Source: Chelonoidis abingdonii
Lineage: Eukaryota; Chordata; Testudines; Testudinidae
DNA length: 64,000 nucleotides
NCBI RefSeq assembly: GCF_003597395.2
Contig: NC_133770.1
Location: forward strand, 203,193,408 to 203,257,407
Reading direction: 5' to 3'
Part shown: one piece after another, positions 48,101 through 58,754 of the stretch
Numbering within the stretch: position 1 is the first letter of the stretch
How the letters are laid out: each line of letters opens with the position of its first letter
Notes under the pieces: generated by a model
Database searches by the model: none
What the model saw: only the letters and a program-made list of their open reading frames with translations
Told to the model about the DNA's origin: nothing
Translations under genes and position numbers: made by a program

Positions 48101-51100
48101 CGGGTAGGGCACTTGGAGCTATGGTTATGGTTCCTATGGGTAGGGCGCCCTGCCCTAGTGTTAGGGTTTCTACGGGTATTTCACTTGGGGAGCTAGGGTT
48201 AGAAATCCTATAGGTAGGGCTTCTCAGTCTTTGCTTATGGTTTCTAAGGGTTGGCCACTTAGAGCTATGGTTAGGATTCCTATGGGTAGGGCGCCCCTCC
48301 CTAGGGTTAGAGTTCCTACGGGTAGGGCACTTGGAGCTGAAGTTAGGGTTCCTATGGGTACAGCTTCCCGCACTAGATTTAATGTTCCTAAGGGTAGGGC
48401 ACTTATAGTTAGGGTTTCAGTTCCTATGGGTAGGACTTCTCATCCTAGGGTTAAGGTTCCTAAGGGTAGGGCACTTGGAGCTAGGGTTAGGATTCTTATG
48501 GGTAGGACACTTAGAGCTAGAGTTATGGTTTCTATGGGTAGGGTTTCCAGCCCTAGGGTTAGGATTCCTACGGTGCGGCACTTGGAGCTAGGGTTAGGCT
48601 TCCTATGGGTAGGGCTTCCCGCTATAGCTTTACGGTTCCTAAGGGTACGGCAGCTGGAGCTAGGTTTAGGGTTCCTATGTATAGGGATTCCCGTCGTAGG
48701 GTTAGGGATCCTACGGGTATGGCAGATGGAGCTAGGGTTAGGGTTCGTATGGGTAGGGCACTTGGAGCTAGGATTTGGGTTCCTATTGGTATGGATTCCC
48801 GCCCTTGGGTTATGGTTCCTCTGGGTAGGGCACTTGGATCTAGGGTTAGGGTTCCCATGGCTAGGGTACTTGAAGTTAGGGTTTCAGTTCCTATGGGTAG
48901 AACTTCCCGCCCTTGGGTTAGGGTTCCTGAGAGTAGGGCACTTGGAGCTAGAGTTAAGGTTCCTATGGGTTGGGTTTCACGCCCTAGGGTTAGGGTTCCT
49001 ACGGTGCGGCCCTTGGAGCTAAGATTAGGGTTCCTATGGATAGGGCACTTGTAGCTAAGGTAAGGGTTCCTATGGGTAAGGCTTCCTGCCCTAGCTTTAG
49101 AGTTCCTAAGGGTACGGCACTTAAAGCTATGTTTAGGGTTCCTATGGGTAGTGTTTCCCGCCTTAGAGTTAGGGTTTTTATGGGTAGGGCACTTGGAGCT
49201 CTGGTTATAGGTCCTACGGTAGGGCACCCCGCCCTACTGTTAGGGTTCCTTTGGGTAGGTCACTTGGAGCTAGAGTTAGGGTTCCTATCTGTAGGGCTTC
49301 CCACTCTAGCTTTTGAGGTTCCTAAGGGTACGGCACGTGGAGCTATCTTGAGGGTTCCCATGGGTAGGTATTCCCGCCCTAGGGTTAGGTTTCCTACGGA
49401 TAAGGCACATGGAGCTAGGGATAGGGTTCCTATGGGTACGGAACTTGAAGCTAGGGTTAGAGTTCCTATGGGTAGGGCTTCCTGCCCTAGAGTTAGGATT
49501 TCTAAGGGGAAGGCACTTGGAGCTAGGGTTAGGGTTTCTATGCATAGGGGTTCCCGCCCTAGGATTAGGGTTCCTAAGGGTAGTGCACTTGGAGTTAGGG
49601 TTTGAATTTGTATCAGTAGGGCTTCCCGCCCTCGGGTTAGGTTTCCTAAGGGTAGAGCACTGAGAGCTAGCGTTAGGGTTCCTATGGGTATGGCACTTGG
49701 AGCTAGGGTTAGGGTTCCTATGGGTAGGGCACTTGGAGCTAGGGTTAGGGTTCCTATGGGTAATGTTTCCCGCCCTAGGGTTAGGGTTTTGAAGGGCAGG
49801 GTAATTGGAGCTAGGGTTAGGGTTGTTATGGGTAGGGCTTCGTGCCCTAGCTTTAGGGTTCTTAAGGGTACGGGAGCTGGAGCTAGGTTTAGGGTTCCTA
49901 TGTATAGGGATTCTCGTCATAGGGTTAGGGATCCTACGGGTACGGCAGATGGAGCTAGGGTTAGAGTTCCTATGGGTTGGGCACTTGGAGCTAAGGTCAG
50001 GGTTCCTATGTGTAGGGCTTCTCTCCCCATGGCTAGTGTTCCTAATGGTAGGGCACTTGGAGCTAGAGTTAGGGTTCCTATGGGTAGGGCACTTGGAGTT
50101 AGGGTTTCAGTTCCTATGGGTAGGACTTCCCGTCCTAGGGTTAGTGTTCCTAAGTGTAGAGCACTTGGAGCTAGGATTAGAGTTCCTATGGGTAGGGAAG
50201 TTGGAGCTATAATTAATGTTCCTATGGGTAGGGCACTTCGAGCTAAGGTTACGGTTCCTATGCGTAGGGCTTCTCGCTCTTGCTTTAGGATTCCTAAGGG
50301 TACAGCACTTGGAGCTAGAGTTAAGGTTCCTACGGGTTAGGCTCCCCACCGTAGTGTTAGGGTTCTTAGGAGTATGTCACTTGGAGCTAGGGTTAGGGTT
50401 CCTATGGGTGGGACTTCTTGCCCTAGGGTTAGTGTTCCTAAGGGTAGGGCACTTACAGCTAGGGTTAGGATTCCTATGGGTAGGGCGCCTCTTCCTAGGG
50501 TTAGGGTTCCTAAGGGTAGGGCACTTGGAGCTAGGGTTAGGGTTCCTGTGGGTACAGCTTCCTGCCCTAGGTTTAGGGTTGCTAAGGGTAGGGCACGTTG
50601 CGCTAGGTTTAGGGTTCCTATAGGTAGGGCTTCCTAACATATGGTTAGGGTTCCTAAGGGTAGGGCACTTGGAGCTAGGGTTATGGTTTCTATGGGTAGA
50701 CCTTCCCGCCCTAGGGTTAGGTTTCCTAAGGGTAGGGCACTTGAAGCTACCGTTAGGGTTGCTATGGGTAGTGATTTCCACTCTAGGGTTAGGATTCCTA
50801 AGAGTAGGGCACTTGGAGCTAGGGTTAGGGTTCCCATGGGTAGGGCCTCGAGTCCTAGAGTTAGGCTTCCTAAGGGTAGGGCATTTGGAGCTAGGGTTAG
50901 GATTCCTATGGTTAGGGCTTCCCACCCTAGGGTTAGAGTGCCAACGGTTATGGCACTTGCAACTAAGGTTAAGGTTCCTATGGGTAGGGAACTTGAAACT
51001 AAGATTAAGGTTCCTATGGGTAGAGCACTTGGATCTAGAGTCAGGGTTCCTATGGGTAGGGCTTCCCGCCCTAGTGTTAGGGTTCCTAAGCATAGGTCAC

Positions 51101-52062
51101 TTGAAGCTAGGATTAGGGTTCCTATAGGTGGGGATTCCCACCCTAGCTTTAGGGTTCCTAAGGGTACGACACTTTGAGGTAGGTTTAGGGTTCCTAAGGG
51201 TAGGGATTTCCTCCCTAGGGATAGGGTTCATACTAGTAGGGCACATGTAGCTAGGGTTAGGGCTCCTAAGGGTAGGAAACTTGGAGCTAGGGTTAGGGTT
51301 CCTATTGCTAGGGCTTCCCGCCCTATGGTTAAGATTCCTATGGGTAGGGCTTCCCGCTCTAGAGTTAGGGTTCTTAAGTATAGGGCACTTGGAGTTAGGG
51401 TTTGAATTCCTATGGGTAGGGCTTAACGCCCTAGAATTATGGTTCCTAAGGGTCGGGCACTTTTAGCTAGGGTTAGCGTTCCTATGGGTAGGGTACTTGG
51501 AGCTACAGTTAAGGTTCCTATGGGTAGGGTTTCCAGCCCTATGGTTAGGGTTCCTACGGTGCAGCACTTGGAGCAGGGTTAGGGTTTCTGTGGGTAGGGC
51601 ACTTGGAGCTAGGGTTACGGTTCCTGTGAGTAGGGCTTCCTGCTCTATCTTTAGGGTTCCTAAGGGTATGGCGCTTGGAGCTAGGTTTAGGGTTCGTTTG
51701 GGTAGGGCTTCCCGCCTTAGGGTTAGGTTTCCTATGGGTAGGGCACTTGGAGCTATGGTTATAGTTCCTACGAGTAGGGCGCCCCACCCTAGTGTTAGGG
51801 TTCCTAAGGGTACGGCACTTGAAGTTAGGATTAGGGTTCCTATGGGTAGGGCGTCCCTCCCTAGGGTTAAGGTTCGTATGGGTAGGGCACTTGGAGCTAG
51901 GGTTAGGGTTCCTACGCGTAGAGCACTTGGAGCTAGAGTTAGAGTTCCTATGGGTACGGCTTCCAGCCCTAGGGTTAGGGTTCCTAAGGATAGGGCTGAC
52001 TGAGCTAGGGTTAGGGTTCCTATGGGTAGGGCTTCCTGCCCTAGGGTCAGGGTTCCTAAGGT
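45197..52062. repeat. Minisatellite segment 8
   Basis: The longest uninterrupted part of the array, substitution-diverged and almost free of indels. It holds the longest shadow frame (46,194-47,870, 558 codons) and many copies of the higher-order block (near 45,430, 45,820, 46,430, 46,570, 47,430, 47,900, 48,620, 49,090, 49,840 and 51,140). It ends in phase at CCTAAGGT directly before the right MITE. Confidence 0.95.
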
Positions 52063-52498
52063 CAGGGCCGGCTCTAGGAAGTGCAGGGCCTAATTAAAAC
52101 TGTTTCGACAGGGCTCTGGCAGGGATGACTTAAAAAAAAACACATGTAAAAAAACACTTGGGGCTTGTATTCACCAGGCGGTGCTCTGAGTCTTTGGCCT
52201 CACTTCGGCGGTGGGTCCTTCACTCGCTCCAGGTCTTCAGTGGAACTAAAGGACCCTCTGCCGAAGTGTCGCCGAAAACCCAGAGTAAGTGAAGAACCTG
52301 CCACTGAAGTGCTGTCGAAGACCCGAAGACAGTGAAGGACCCACCGCTGAATTGCCACCGAAGACCCAAAGCGCTGCCAGGTGAGTAAAAATTAAAAAGC
52401 ACCTCTAGCCAGGGAAGGGACTCTCACTGGGCACAGGGCCCTCTTAGGCGTGGGGCCTGATTCCGGGGAATCGGTGGAATAGGCTAAAGCCAGCCCTG
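52063..52498 (+). mobile_element. hAT-like MITE, right copy
   Basis: A 436-bp copy of the element at 24,674, same orientation, with ends CAGGGCCGGCTCTAGG and GCTAAAGCCAGCCCTG. The outermost C and G are intact here. Its left flank is satellite (CCTAAGGT) and its right flank is CR1 (CCTATACG). Non-coding; frames crossing it into CR1 are chimeric. Confidence 0.8.
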
Positions 52499-52506
52499 CC
52501 TATACG
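52499..52506. repeat. Right 8-bp target-site duplication (CCTATACG)
   Basis: Partner of 24,666-24,673 (TCCATACG), 6 of 8 matching, with transitions at the other two. Confidence 0.7.
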
Positions 52507-52690
52507 TCTCACATTTGTATATAGGCATCTAAGATACTGATTTGATCTTTCCTCCCAGTTTTGCCCTGACCCTCCTTTGTCTCTGCCATTATAGCTCATG
52601 CTCCCTCCTGTTTCCGACCCATCTCCCAGGTCTCCATGTTCTCCAGTTACCTGTGTGCTTTGCTCACCTTTCCCCGTCAAACCTAGTTGT
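52499..52690 (-). mobile_element. Older CR1 LINE, 5' part (start of ORF2)
   Basis: The minus strand reads GQNWEERSNQYLRCLYTNVR up to the junction, the start of the CR1 ORF2 endonuclease region (normally ...CLYTNAR followed by S-M-G-N-K-Q-E). The next codons (R-M-D-N-K-Q-E) are found at the left edge of the block, 24,650-24,673. Removing the block and one duplication copy rejoins the frame. The upstream limit near 52,690 is approximate; ORF1 is not visible. Confidence 0.8.
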
Positions 52691-54815
52691 TGAGTAGTAC
52701 CTTATTCAGGCACTTCCATACATTTCAGTGGGACTGTAGGCCTGATTGTGCATCACTCAGGTGAATGGGAGTTTCGCTATGAGCTTCAGTGACTACAGCA
52801 TTGAGTCTTATTTAAAGAGTAAGGTCCTTTCCATTGTAAGGAAGGGTGACACACTGTAAGAGAAAGGATGGACTAGTTGACTGAAATTTAAACTGATACA
52901 TTCTGAAATATACATAGATGTGAGCTATGTAGCTTTTCTATACATATAAATATCATGATCCATAAAGGGCCTCCTAGGACTAGAAGGAAATGCTAGGTAC
53001 TACTACATCGGGAAGCTGGAAGTGTCTCATTTGAGTCTTTGTTGCTTTCAGGTTTAGAATGTTTGCAGAGATGCTGGGGAAATGAATTAGTGAGCAAAAA
53101 GGGCAGGTGCAGCAATCAGAGGTGCATGATAAATAACATTTATCATATGACTCTTTGGTTTATCACATATATATAGTCTCCACAAATTGTGGCGACAATC
53201 ACATGCATGGATGTACATATCCCCAGAGGAAACTTAGAAATTTAGAGAACTTTCCAACATTTATTCTGAAGTGGATCATCATTGCATGGTTATATATTAA
53301 AAAAGAAGAAAAATCAGCTCCCAAGGATCTATATTAACATTCTGAACCACTGAACAGCAGGGAAAATTTCAGCTTCCCAGCGAGATATACAGCAAGTGGT
53401 TTAATGTCAGCACTTATCGATTTCATTGTGGCTATGCAGTTCTGTGTGTACTGTGTTGCCTACCTCACTTCCCCAAATGATTTAAATAAGATTCTGCTGT
53501 CTAGTCTGTGGCCAAGACGTCTTGCATAATTTGAACTCCACAGAGATTAGACACAGTTCTTTCTGTTTTAGACGTAGTGAAGCATAGAAATGATCTGGAA
53601 TTTTTCAACAAATCTTTTTTTTTTTGGTCAAAAAATGCCGATCATATCAAAATGGAAACTATTCGAAAAACAGGATCAAGGTAGATTGAATTTTCCAATT
53701 TGAATAAAATGTTGAGAGAAAACATTTAGAAATTTGAAATAAAGATTTTCTTGTTCAAAATTTTTATTTTAAAAAAAGTATGCAAATTAGACTGGAAAAG
53801 GGTTGGGTTTTTTTTTTTTTAAATCTTGTACTAAATTTGAAATGAAATGGTTTGAAACTTTTCATAACAAAACACTTTGGCCTGAATAAAAAAAAAGTGC
53901 ACAGATATTTTCCTAGAGCTTCCACCAGTACCATCTCCCATCAAAGGGTCCAATGACTCAGTTGTGGGTCAAGGAGACAGCCCGTGGGTGCTGTGGCTAC
54001 TGCAGAACCGCACTTGGCCCTGCTCCCCACCTGTACTCAGAAGTTGGGGCAGCCTATCACTGCTGAAGTAAGGCATCTTGGAGTTTGGGATAGCTGCAGC
54101 TGCTGGCTTTTCAGCAGCCCAGCTCTTTACAGCTTCAGCAGGAGTTGGTCATTCCAGGGAAAGTAAGGGCACAGGCACAATCAAGGGCTATAGAAGGCAT
54201 GTCCTGTTTTGTACCTTGGAGGGCCCCAATCTCGAGATCATAGATGCTTGAAGTCTGGGAGCCTCATAGATAGGGGAGGATTCCTTTATGCAACTTTGCA
54301 GGGGAATCATGGGGCAAGGATCACCACCCTGCTGGGGGAGAAATTCTCAGTTTTCACTGTCTTTGGAGTGGTTAAGAATATGGGAGACCAGCTTGTTCCT
54401 CTCAGGTTCAGTCCATGGACTCTCTCTGGCCCAGAGCCATCACACGCGAAGTCCAGCTTCATCCGTATATTGCTGGACTAGAGCATGCTTAGTAACTCTG
54501 GTGGTATAGTACACTCATAGTCTTGTCATACATAGGAGTGGTGAAGGGACAGAACATGCTCAGTCATTCTCTGGGGATGGAGACTTATCAGCCTGGGAAC
54601 TGAGGAGATGGAGCTTATTCAGTACATCTCAGTCTTCAGAGATTTTAGTTGCTAAACTGTAAGAAGTCTCTATTGAGCTGTGAGAAATGAGATTCCCCAA
54701 AGGTTTATAACTTGGCCAAATTGGTGTGGATTTTCACAGAAACAACCAAAGGTACTTCTCTGGCACAAAGGCTATCAAATTTGTCATCCTGCCTCCAAAA
54801 ACACTACAGTTTCTC
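52691..54815. other. AT-rich sequence, nothing firmly recognised
   Basis: Ordinary vertebrate sequence. The stretch 53,590-53,910 is rich in AAAATTTT-type words and A/T runs, perhaps a remnant of an AT-rich MITE like the one near 10,600. No exon or RNA gene could be supported. Confidence 0.4.
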
Positions 54816-55545
54816 TGTCATAAACAGATAGTTAAGGGTTAATTCCTCTTTTACCTGTAAAGGGTTAAGAAGCTCACAAAACCTATCTGACACCTGACCA
54901 GAAGGACCAATAAGAAGATAAGATACTTTCAAAGAGGGAGAAGAGAAAAAGTCTTTTTGTGTCTGTTCTGTGTGTGCTTTTGCCGGAGTCAGAGTTTCAG
55001 AAAACAACCACCTAACCCTTGTTTAAATTAGTGAGTATTTAGATAAGAATGTGGTAGTTTTCTTTATTTTTCTCTTTGTCATTTCTTTTGCAAACATAGA
55101 GGGAGACTCAAATTGGGTTTTTGTGTAACTTTAAGGTTTTGCCCAGAGGGAAATCCTCTGTTTTGAATCTGTTGTCTGTGAGACCATCTTGCTTTCTAAT
55201 CTCACAGAGGTACTCCTTTCCCCCTGTTTCTTTAAAATCTTTTTTTAAGAACCTGATTGATTTTTCCTTGTTTTAAGATCCAAGGATTTTGGATCTGGGC
55301 TCACCAGGAATTGGTGGGGAAATTTTCTTGAGTCTACCCAGGACAAAGGGTATAGAGACTTGGGGAAAGGTAGAGTTCCAAGTGGCTCTCCCCTAAGATT
55401 TGGAAAATGCTTGGTGGTGGCAGCGACTATTTTGCCTAAGCTGGTAAAAATAAGCTTACGGGTTATTCATGCAGGTCCCCACCTCTGTACCCAAAAGTTC
55501 AGAGTGGGAGGGACACCTTTACATTCCCAAAGAAAGGTCACCTGA
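54816..55545 (+). mobile_element. LTR-like segment
   Basis: Starts TGTCATAAACAGATAGTTAA with a nearby AAGGGTTAA repeat, and contains GGTGGTGGCAGCGACTA near 55,412. This is the layout of a common turtle LTR (TGTCATAA start, a GGTGGCAGCG part before the end). The right boundary is uncertain and no target duplication was found. Confidence 0.4.
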
Positions 55546-55752
55546 ATTTTTTTTAAAAGCAAAATAATGTCCCCACCCCATGTCTTTCTTGGAAATGGAT
55601 GAATTATTTTCACTGAAATTTTCCAGTTTCCACCAGTCACATACAGGAGAAAGTATCACATTTGAAAACAAGTACAAGATGGTAGGTTATCCACTGGAAC
55701 TTCCTGATCTTTGAGTGCAAAAAAGTTCTGTTGGATTTTTCACAGACGTTAC

Positions 55753-56543
55753 TGTCACAGTTCAGGGTAGTATTTCCTCTCCATGGTTCAGCAAGAGCAG
55801 CCACTCTAGGTTCCCTCCTCCTCAGATGTCACCTCTATAGGGTGAAGACCCCTGTGTCTCTCCGTCCTGATCAGTTTTTTTTTTTCCAGGCTGCACAGTT
55901 CCCTGGCTGCATAGTTCCCTACCTACACCTCCCAGTAACCCAGTCTGCTTAAACAAAGCAGCATCTATGTTTTGCTTTCTTCTCAGAGGCGTAATTCCCC
56001 ACAGTTATAAATTACCACAGATCTCTCTTTAAACAAACCCATTCATTCTGAAGGTGAAAGCATTACAGATAAAATATATTTAAATCAATAAAATTTCCTA
56101 TATACATGCTAAAAGCCTACCAGTGGTCACCCATCAGTCTTATGGGGACTTCCATAGGCCAAAGTCCTTCCAAACCTTCCCAGGAAGGATTGGGGGCCCT
56201 TTGGACAGAAGGTGCTCTCCAGTTGCTGGACCAGAAAGACAGCCCTGAGTCAGTTTAAACTGACACTATTTATCCAAAAATCCTTTCTTTGTCTGTTCGG
56301 TCTCTAGAGAATCCCATCTGAGCCAGTATCTGTGAGCCACTTAAGATGATGGTATCTCTCTGGCAGTGTTACAACCTGAGTGAATTTACCTACTCACACC
56401 CATGATTCTTAGTTTCTGAAAGGCGATGGTCACTCTTCGCCACTGAATTACATACATTCTCTGCCCCACAATGACATAGAAACTTAATACAGTAAGATCT
56501 CCTCAATATATTGTAGGAAATTGCCATATCTGTCATAGTTACA
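55753..56543 (-). mobile_element. Second LTR-like segment
   Basis: Bounded roughly by TGTCACAGTTCAGGG at left and CTGTCATAGTTACA at right, so on the minus strand it starts TGTAACTATGACAG and ends AACTGTGACA. It has no coding frame. The form resembles turtle ERV LTRs; ends and class are uncertain. Confidence 0.35.
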
Positions 56544-56845
56544 AGACACTACTCCTTGATATTATAAACACATATTACTGGTCTATGCACATAAATATGG
56601 TAGATGCACATCTTGTATGCATGTATAGCAAAAACCATAACTTTACAATCTGCCCCAAATAAAGGGTAGTGGGAAGTTACCCTATTTCAGGAGCAAGCCA
56701 GGGAATGAATTGTGATTTGAAGTCACAGTATCATTCCCTGATTCTCCCATATGTCTTGTCTGATGATAAAAAAAATGTAGAGAATTGTTTAAAATCAAAG
56801 TGCATTGTTTCAGTCAGCAGTTCCAACCATTTTCAGGGGGTTGGG

Positions 56846-56853
56846 GTGGGGAA
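56846..56853. repeat. Left 8-bp target-site duplication (GTGGGGAA)
   Basis: Perfect match to 57,482-57,489, flanking the hAT element. Confidence 0.9.
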
Positions 56854-57481
56854 CAGGCCCGGCACTAGGGTTTTGAGCACCCTAAGCGGACGGCAATTTC
56901 GCCGCCCCGCACGCTGGGCCCGCGGCTCTGGTGGAGCTGCCGCAGTGGTGCCTGCAGAGGGTCCGGTGTGCCTGCGGGCGGTCCACCGGAGCTGCGCGAG
57001 CAGCCGACCGTCTGCAGGCATGACTGCGGCAGCTCCATCCGAGCCGTGGACCAGTGGACAGTCCACAGGCACCACTGTGGCAGCTCCATGGGAGCTGCCT
57101 GCCGCCCCCTCCGGCAGCGCCCTGACCCAGGGGACTCCTGGTCCGCCGGCTGCGCAGCGGCGCCCTGACCCAGGGGACCCCTTGGGCTGCCAGCTGCCGC
57201 AGCGGCGCCCTGACCCAGGGTCAGAGCGCCTCCGCGGCAGCCGGCAGCCCGGGGTTTCCCTGGGCCAGCGGACCCCTTGGGCTGCCGGCTGCCGCGGCGG
57301 CGCCCTAACCCAGGGGACACCCTGGGCTGCCGGCTGCTGCCAGCAGCTCAGACTCCCTCTCTGTCCTAGCAGCAGGGCTGCTCAACCATTTAAAAAAAAA
57401 TTGGGGGGCGCTTTTTGGTGCCCCCAAATCTCGGCACCCTAGGCAACCGCCTAGTCTGCCTAAATGGTTGCACCGGCCCTG
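56854..57481. mobile_element. hAT-type non-autonomous element, GC-rich
   Basis: A 628-bp element with ends CAGGCCCGGCAC and GCACCGGCCCTG (inverted, imperfect) and a perfect 8-bp duplication GTGGGGAA on both sides. The inside is GC-rich, with about four related units around GGCGCCCTGACCCAGGGGAC (57,105-57,340), one partly inverted. Subterminal CACCCTAAGCGG and CACCCTAGGCAACCGCC are related. The 257-codon open frame across it is a by-product of GC-rich tandem units and starts outside the element. No transposase. Confidence 0.85.
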
Positions 57482-57489
57482 GTGGGGAA
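57482..57489. repeat. Right 8-bp target-site duplication (GTGGGGAA)
   Basis: Perfect partner of 56,846-56,853. Confidence 0.9.
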
Positions 57490-58749
57490 GAAGCAGTAAG
57501 CAAATAAATAGCCTGTATTTTAAGATAAGATAACGCCTAATTGCACTTAACTGTTGAAATACAGCATCTCTGCTCTCATTTCAAATTAAAAGTGCAGACT
57601 GGATGTTCCTTATAAATTCTCTTGATAGTGCTGCAGGGCTTCAGAGACATAGGTAGCTCCCATCTTCTTCATCTATTAAGGATGTTTCTCTATGTCTGCA
57701 TTGATTAATAAAGATTGCATTGACAAGAAGTGCTGCTGTGACACAAAGAGGTTGCAGGATAATTTACAAAAAAATCTTTCTTATACACCCAATTTCTTAG
57801 TTTTCATTGTCTTATCTACTGCCACTTTCAGCCAATCTGCAGCAGCTGACTGAGTCAGTGAAATACTGTGGCTTAATTTACCAGAAGGAATTAAAATAAT
57901 TCACCAAACTGGAAAATGCATATAGTCCACATTCAGTAACTGGAATACATCTTGCAGGTGGAGAGATTCTATCATAGCTTCAATTATCTTTTTGAATTAT
58001 GTAGACTCAATGTTTGCAGTGCATCCATGAAAGTTCGCAGGGCCTTTAAAGAACGAATGTTCATCCTTCATGAGTTGCTCGCAAACCAGACTACTAGGGT
58101 CTGATCTTATGCTCATTGAAGTCAGTGTTAAAATCCCCATCTACATCAATGGGAGCAACAGCTGGTCCTTAAATCCTTCAGTATCCTTTGGCCTTCTCTA
58201 GAGCCCTGCTCCTGCATCCATTGACATCAAAAGGAGCTTTCCTACTGGCTTCAGCAGGTGCAGGAGCAGGCTTTAGATGCTCAGTGATGTTCTGAGCCAT
58301 CAGGGTGATAAAGACAGATGTGCTTGCTTAAAATATGTGAGTATTACCACAGTATGTACTGAAGTACTTTACTGGACTAGAGATGCTCAGTCCTGTGAGG
58401 TTCTAAGGACTCTTGATTCCTACTGACTTTAATGGGATTTGGGAGTACCCAGTGCCTGGCATGACCAAGAGCTGAAGTTTGTTTTTGCCTCAGTGTCATC
58501 TCAGGTGATACTTCCATTTTCTATGAAGTTTTCCTATTATGTTTAAAAGTGAATCAAAATGCTTTTTTATAAATAATTCTCCGTCCTGAAATACTGTTTA
58601 AAGTCTTAAATCCCTACATAGAATTAGTGTGTTGCTGTTTTTAAATTAAACAAAAGTAAATAAGTAGCTTTTCTTCACCCTGGTAAGATCTGAGTTTAGG
58701 GGACTGCGTTCTGTTTGAACAGAGACTGGGAATGGTTGGGCCATTACGC
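57490..58749. other. AT-rich sequence, nothing firmly recognised
   Basis: The stretch 58,080-58,450 contains words such as CATCAATGGGAGCAACAG, CATTGACATCAAAAGGAGC and CTTTAATGGGA, typical of old mid-repetitive vertebrate elements, but I cannot assign it. Otherwise unremarkable. Confidence 0.4.
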
Positions 58750-58754
58750 TAATT

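Larger units (their letters stand above)
25112..52062. repeat. Telomere-like 36-bp minisatellite array (whole)
   Basis: The unit is 36 bp. Each monomer has a 9-bp variable part, then CTAGGGTTAGGGTT, then CCTAWGGGTAGGG. Type A has CACTTGGAG and CCTATGGG; type B has CTTCCCGCC and CCTAAGGG. A and B often alternate (72-bp dimer), with runs of A between. Monomers commonly differ by one to several substitutions, so the array is not recently homogenised. Four of six frames stay open because 36 is a multiple of 3 and the unit lacks stops in those frames; the resulting frames are not genes. Two LTR-like inserts, one CR1, one solo LTR with an N gap and three indel-dense zones interrupt it. Dividing the remaining length by 36 gives about 600 monomers. 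Confidence 0.95.

Noticed and set aside
25112..52062. CRISPR-like array (36-bp period)
   Set aside because: The repeats are contiguous with no unique spacers, the sequence is vertebrate, and no cas genes are present.
25112..52062. A true chromosome end
   Set aside because: TTAGGG is only part of a 36-bp unit, and the array is bordered on both sides by MITEs and halves of one CR1.
56669..57442. 257-codon plus-strand frame
   Set aside because: It starts in AT-rich flank, crosses the hAT target site and GC-rich tandem core, and has no recognisable domain.
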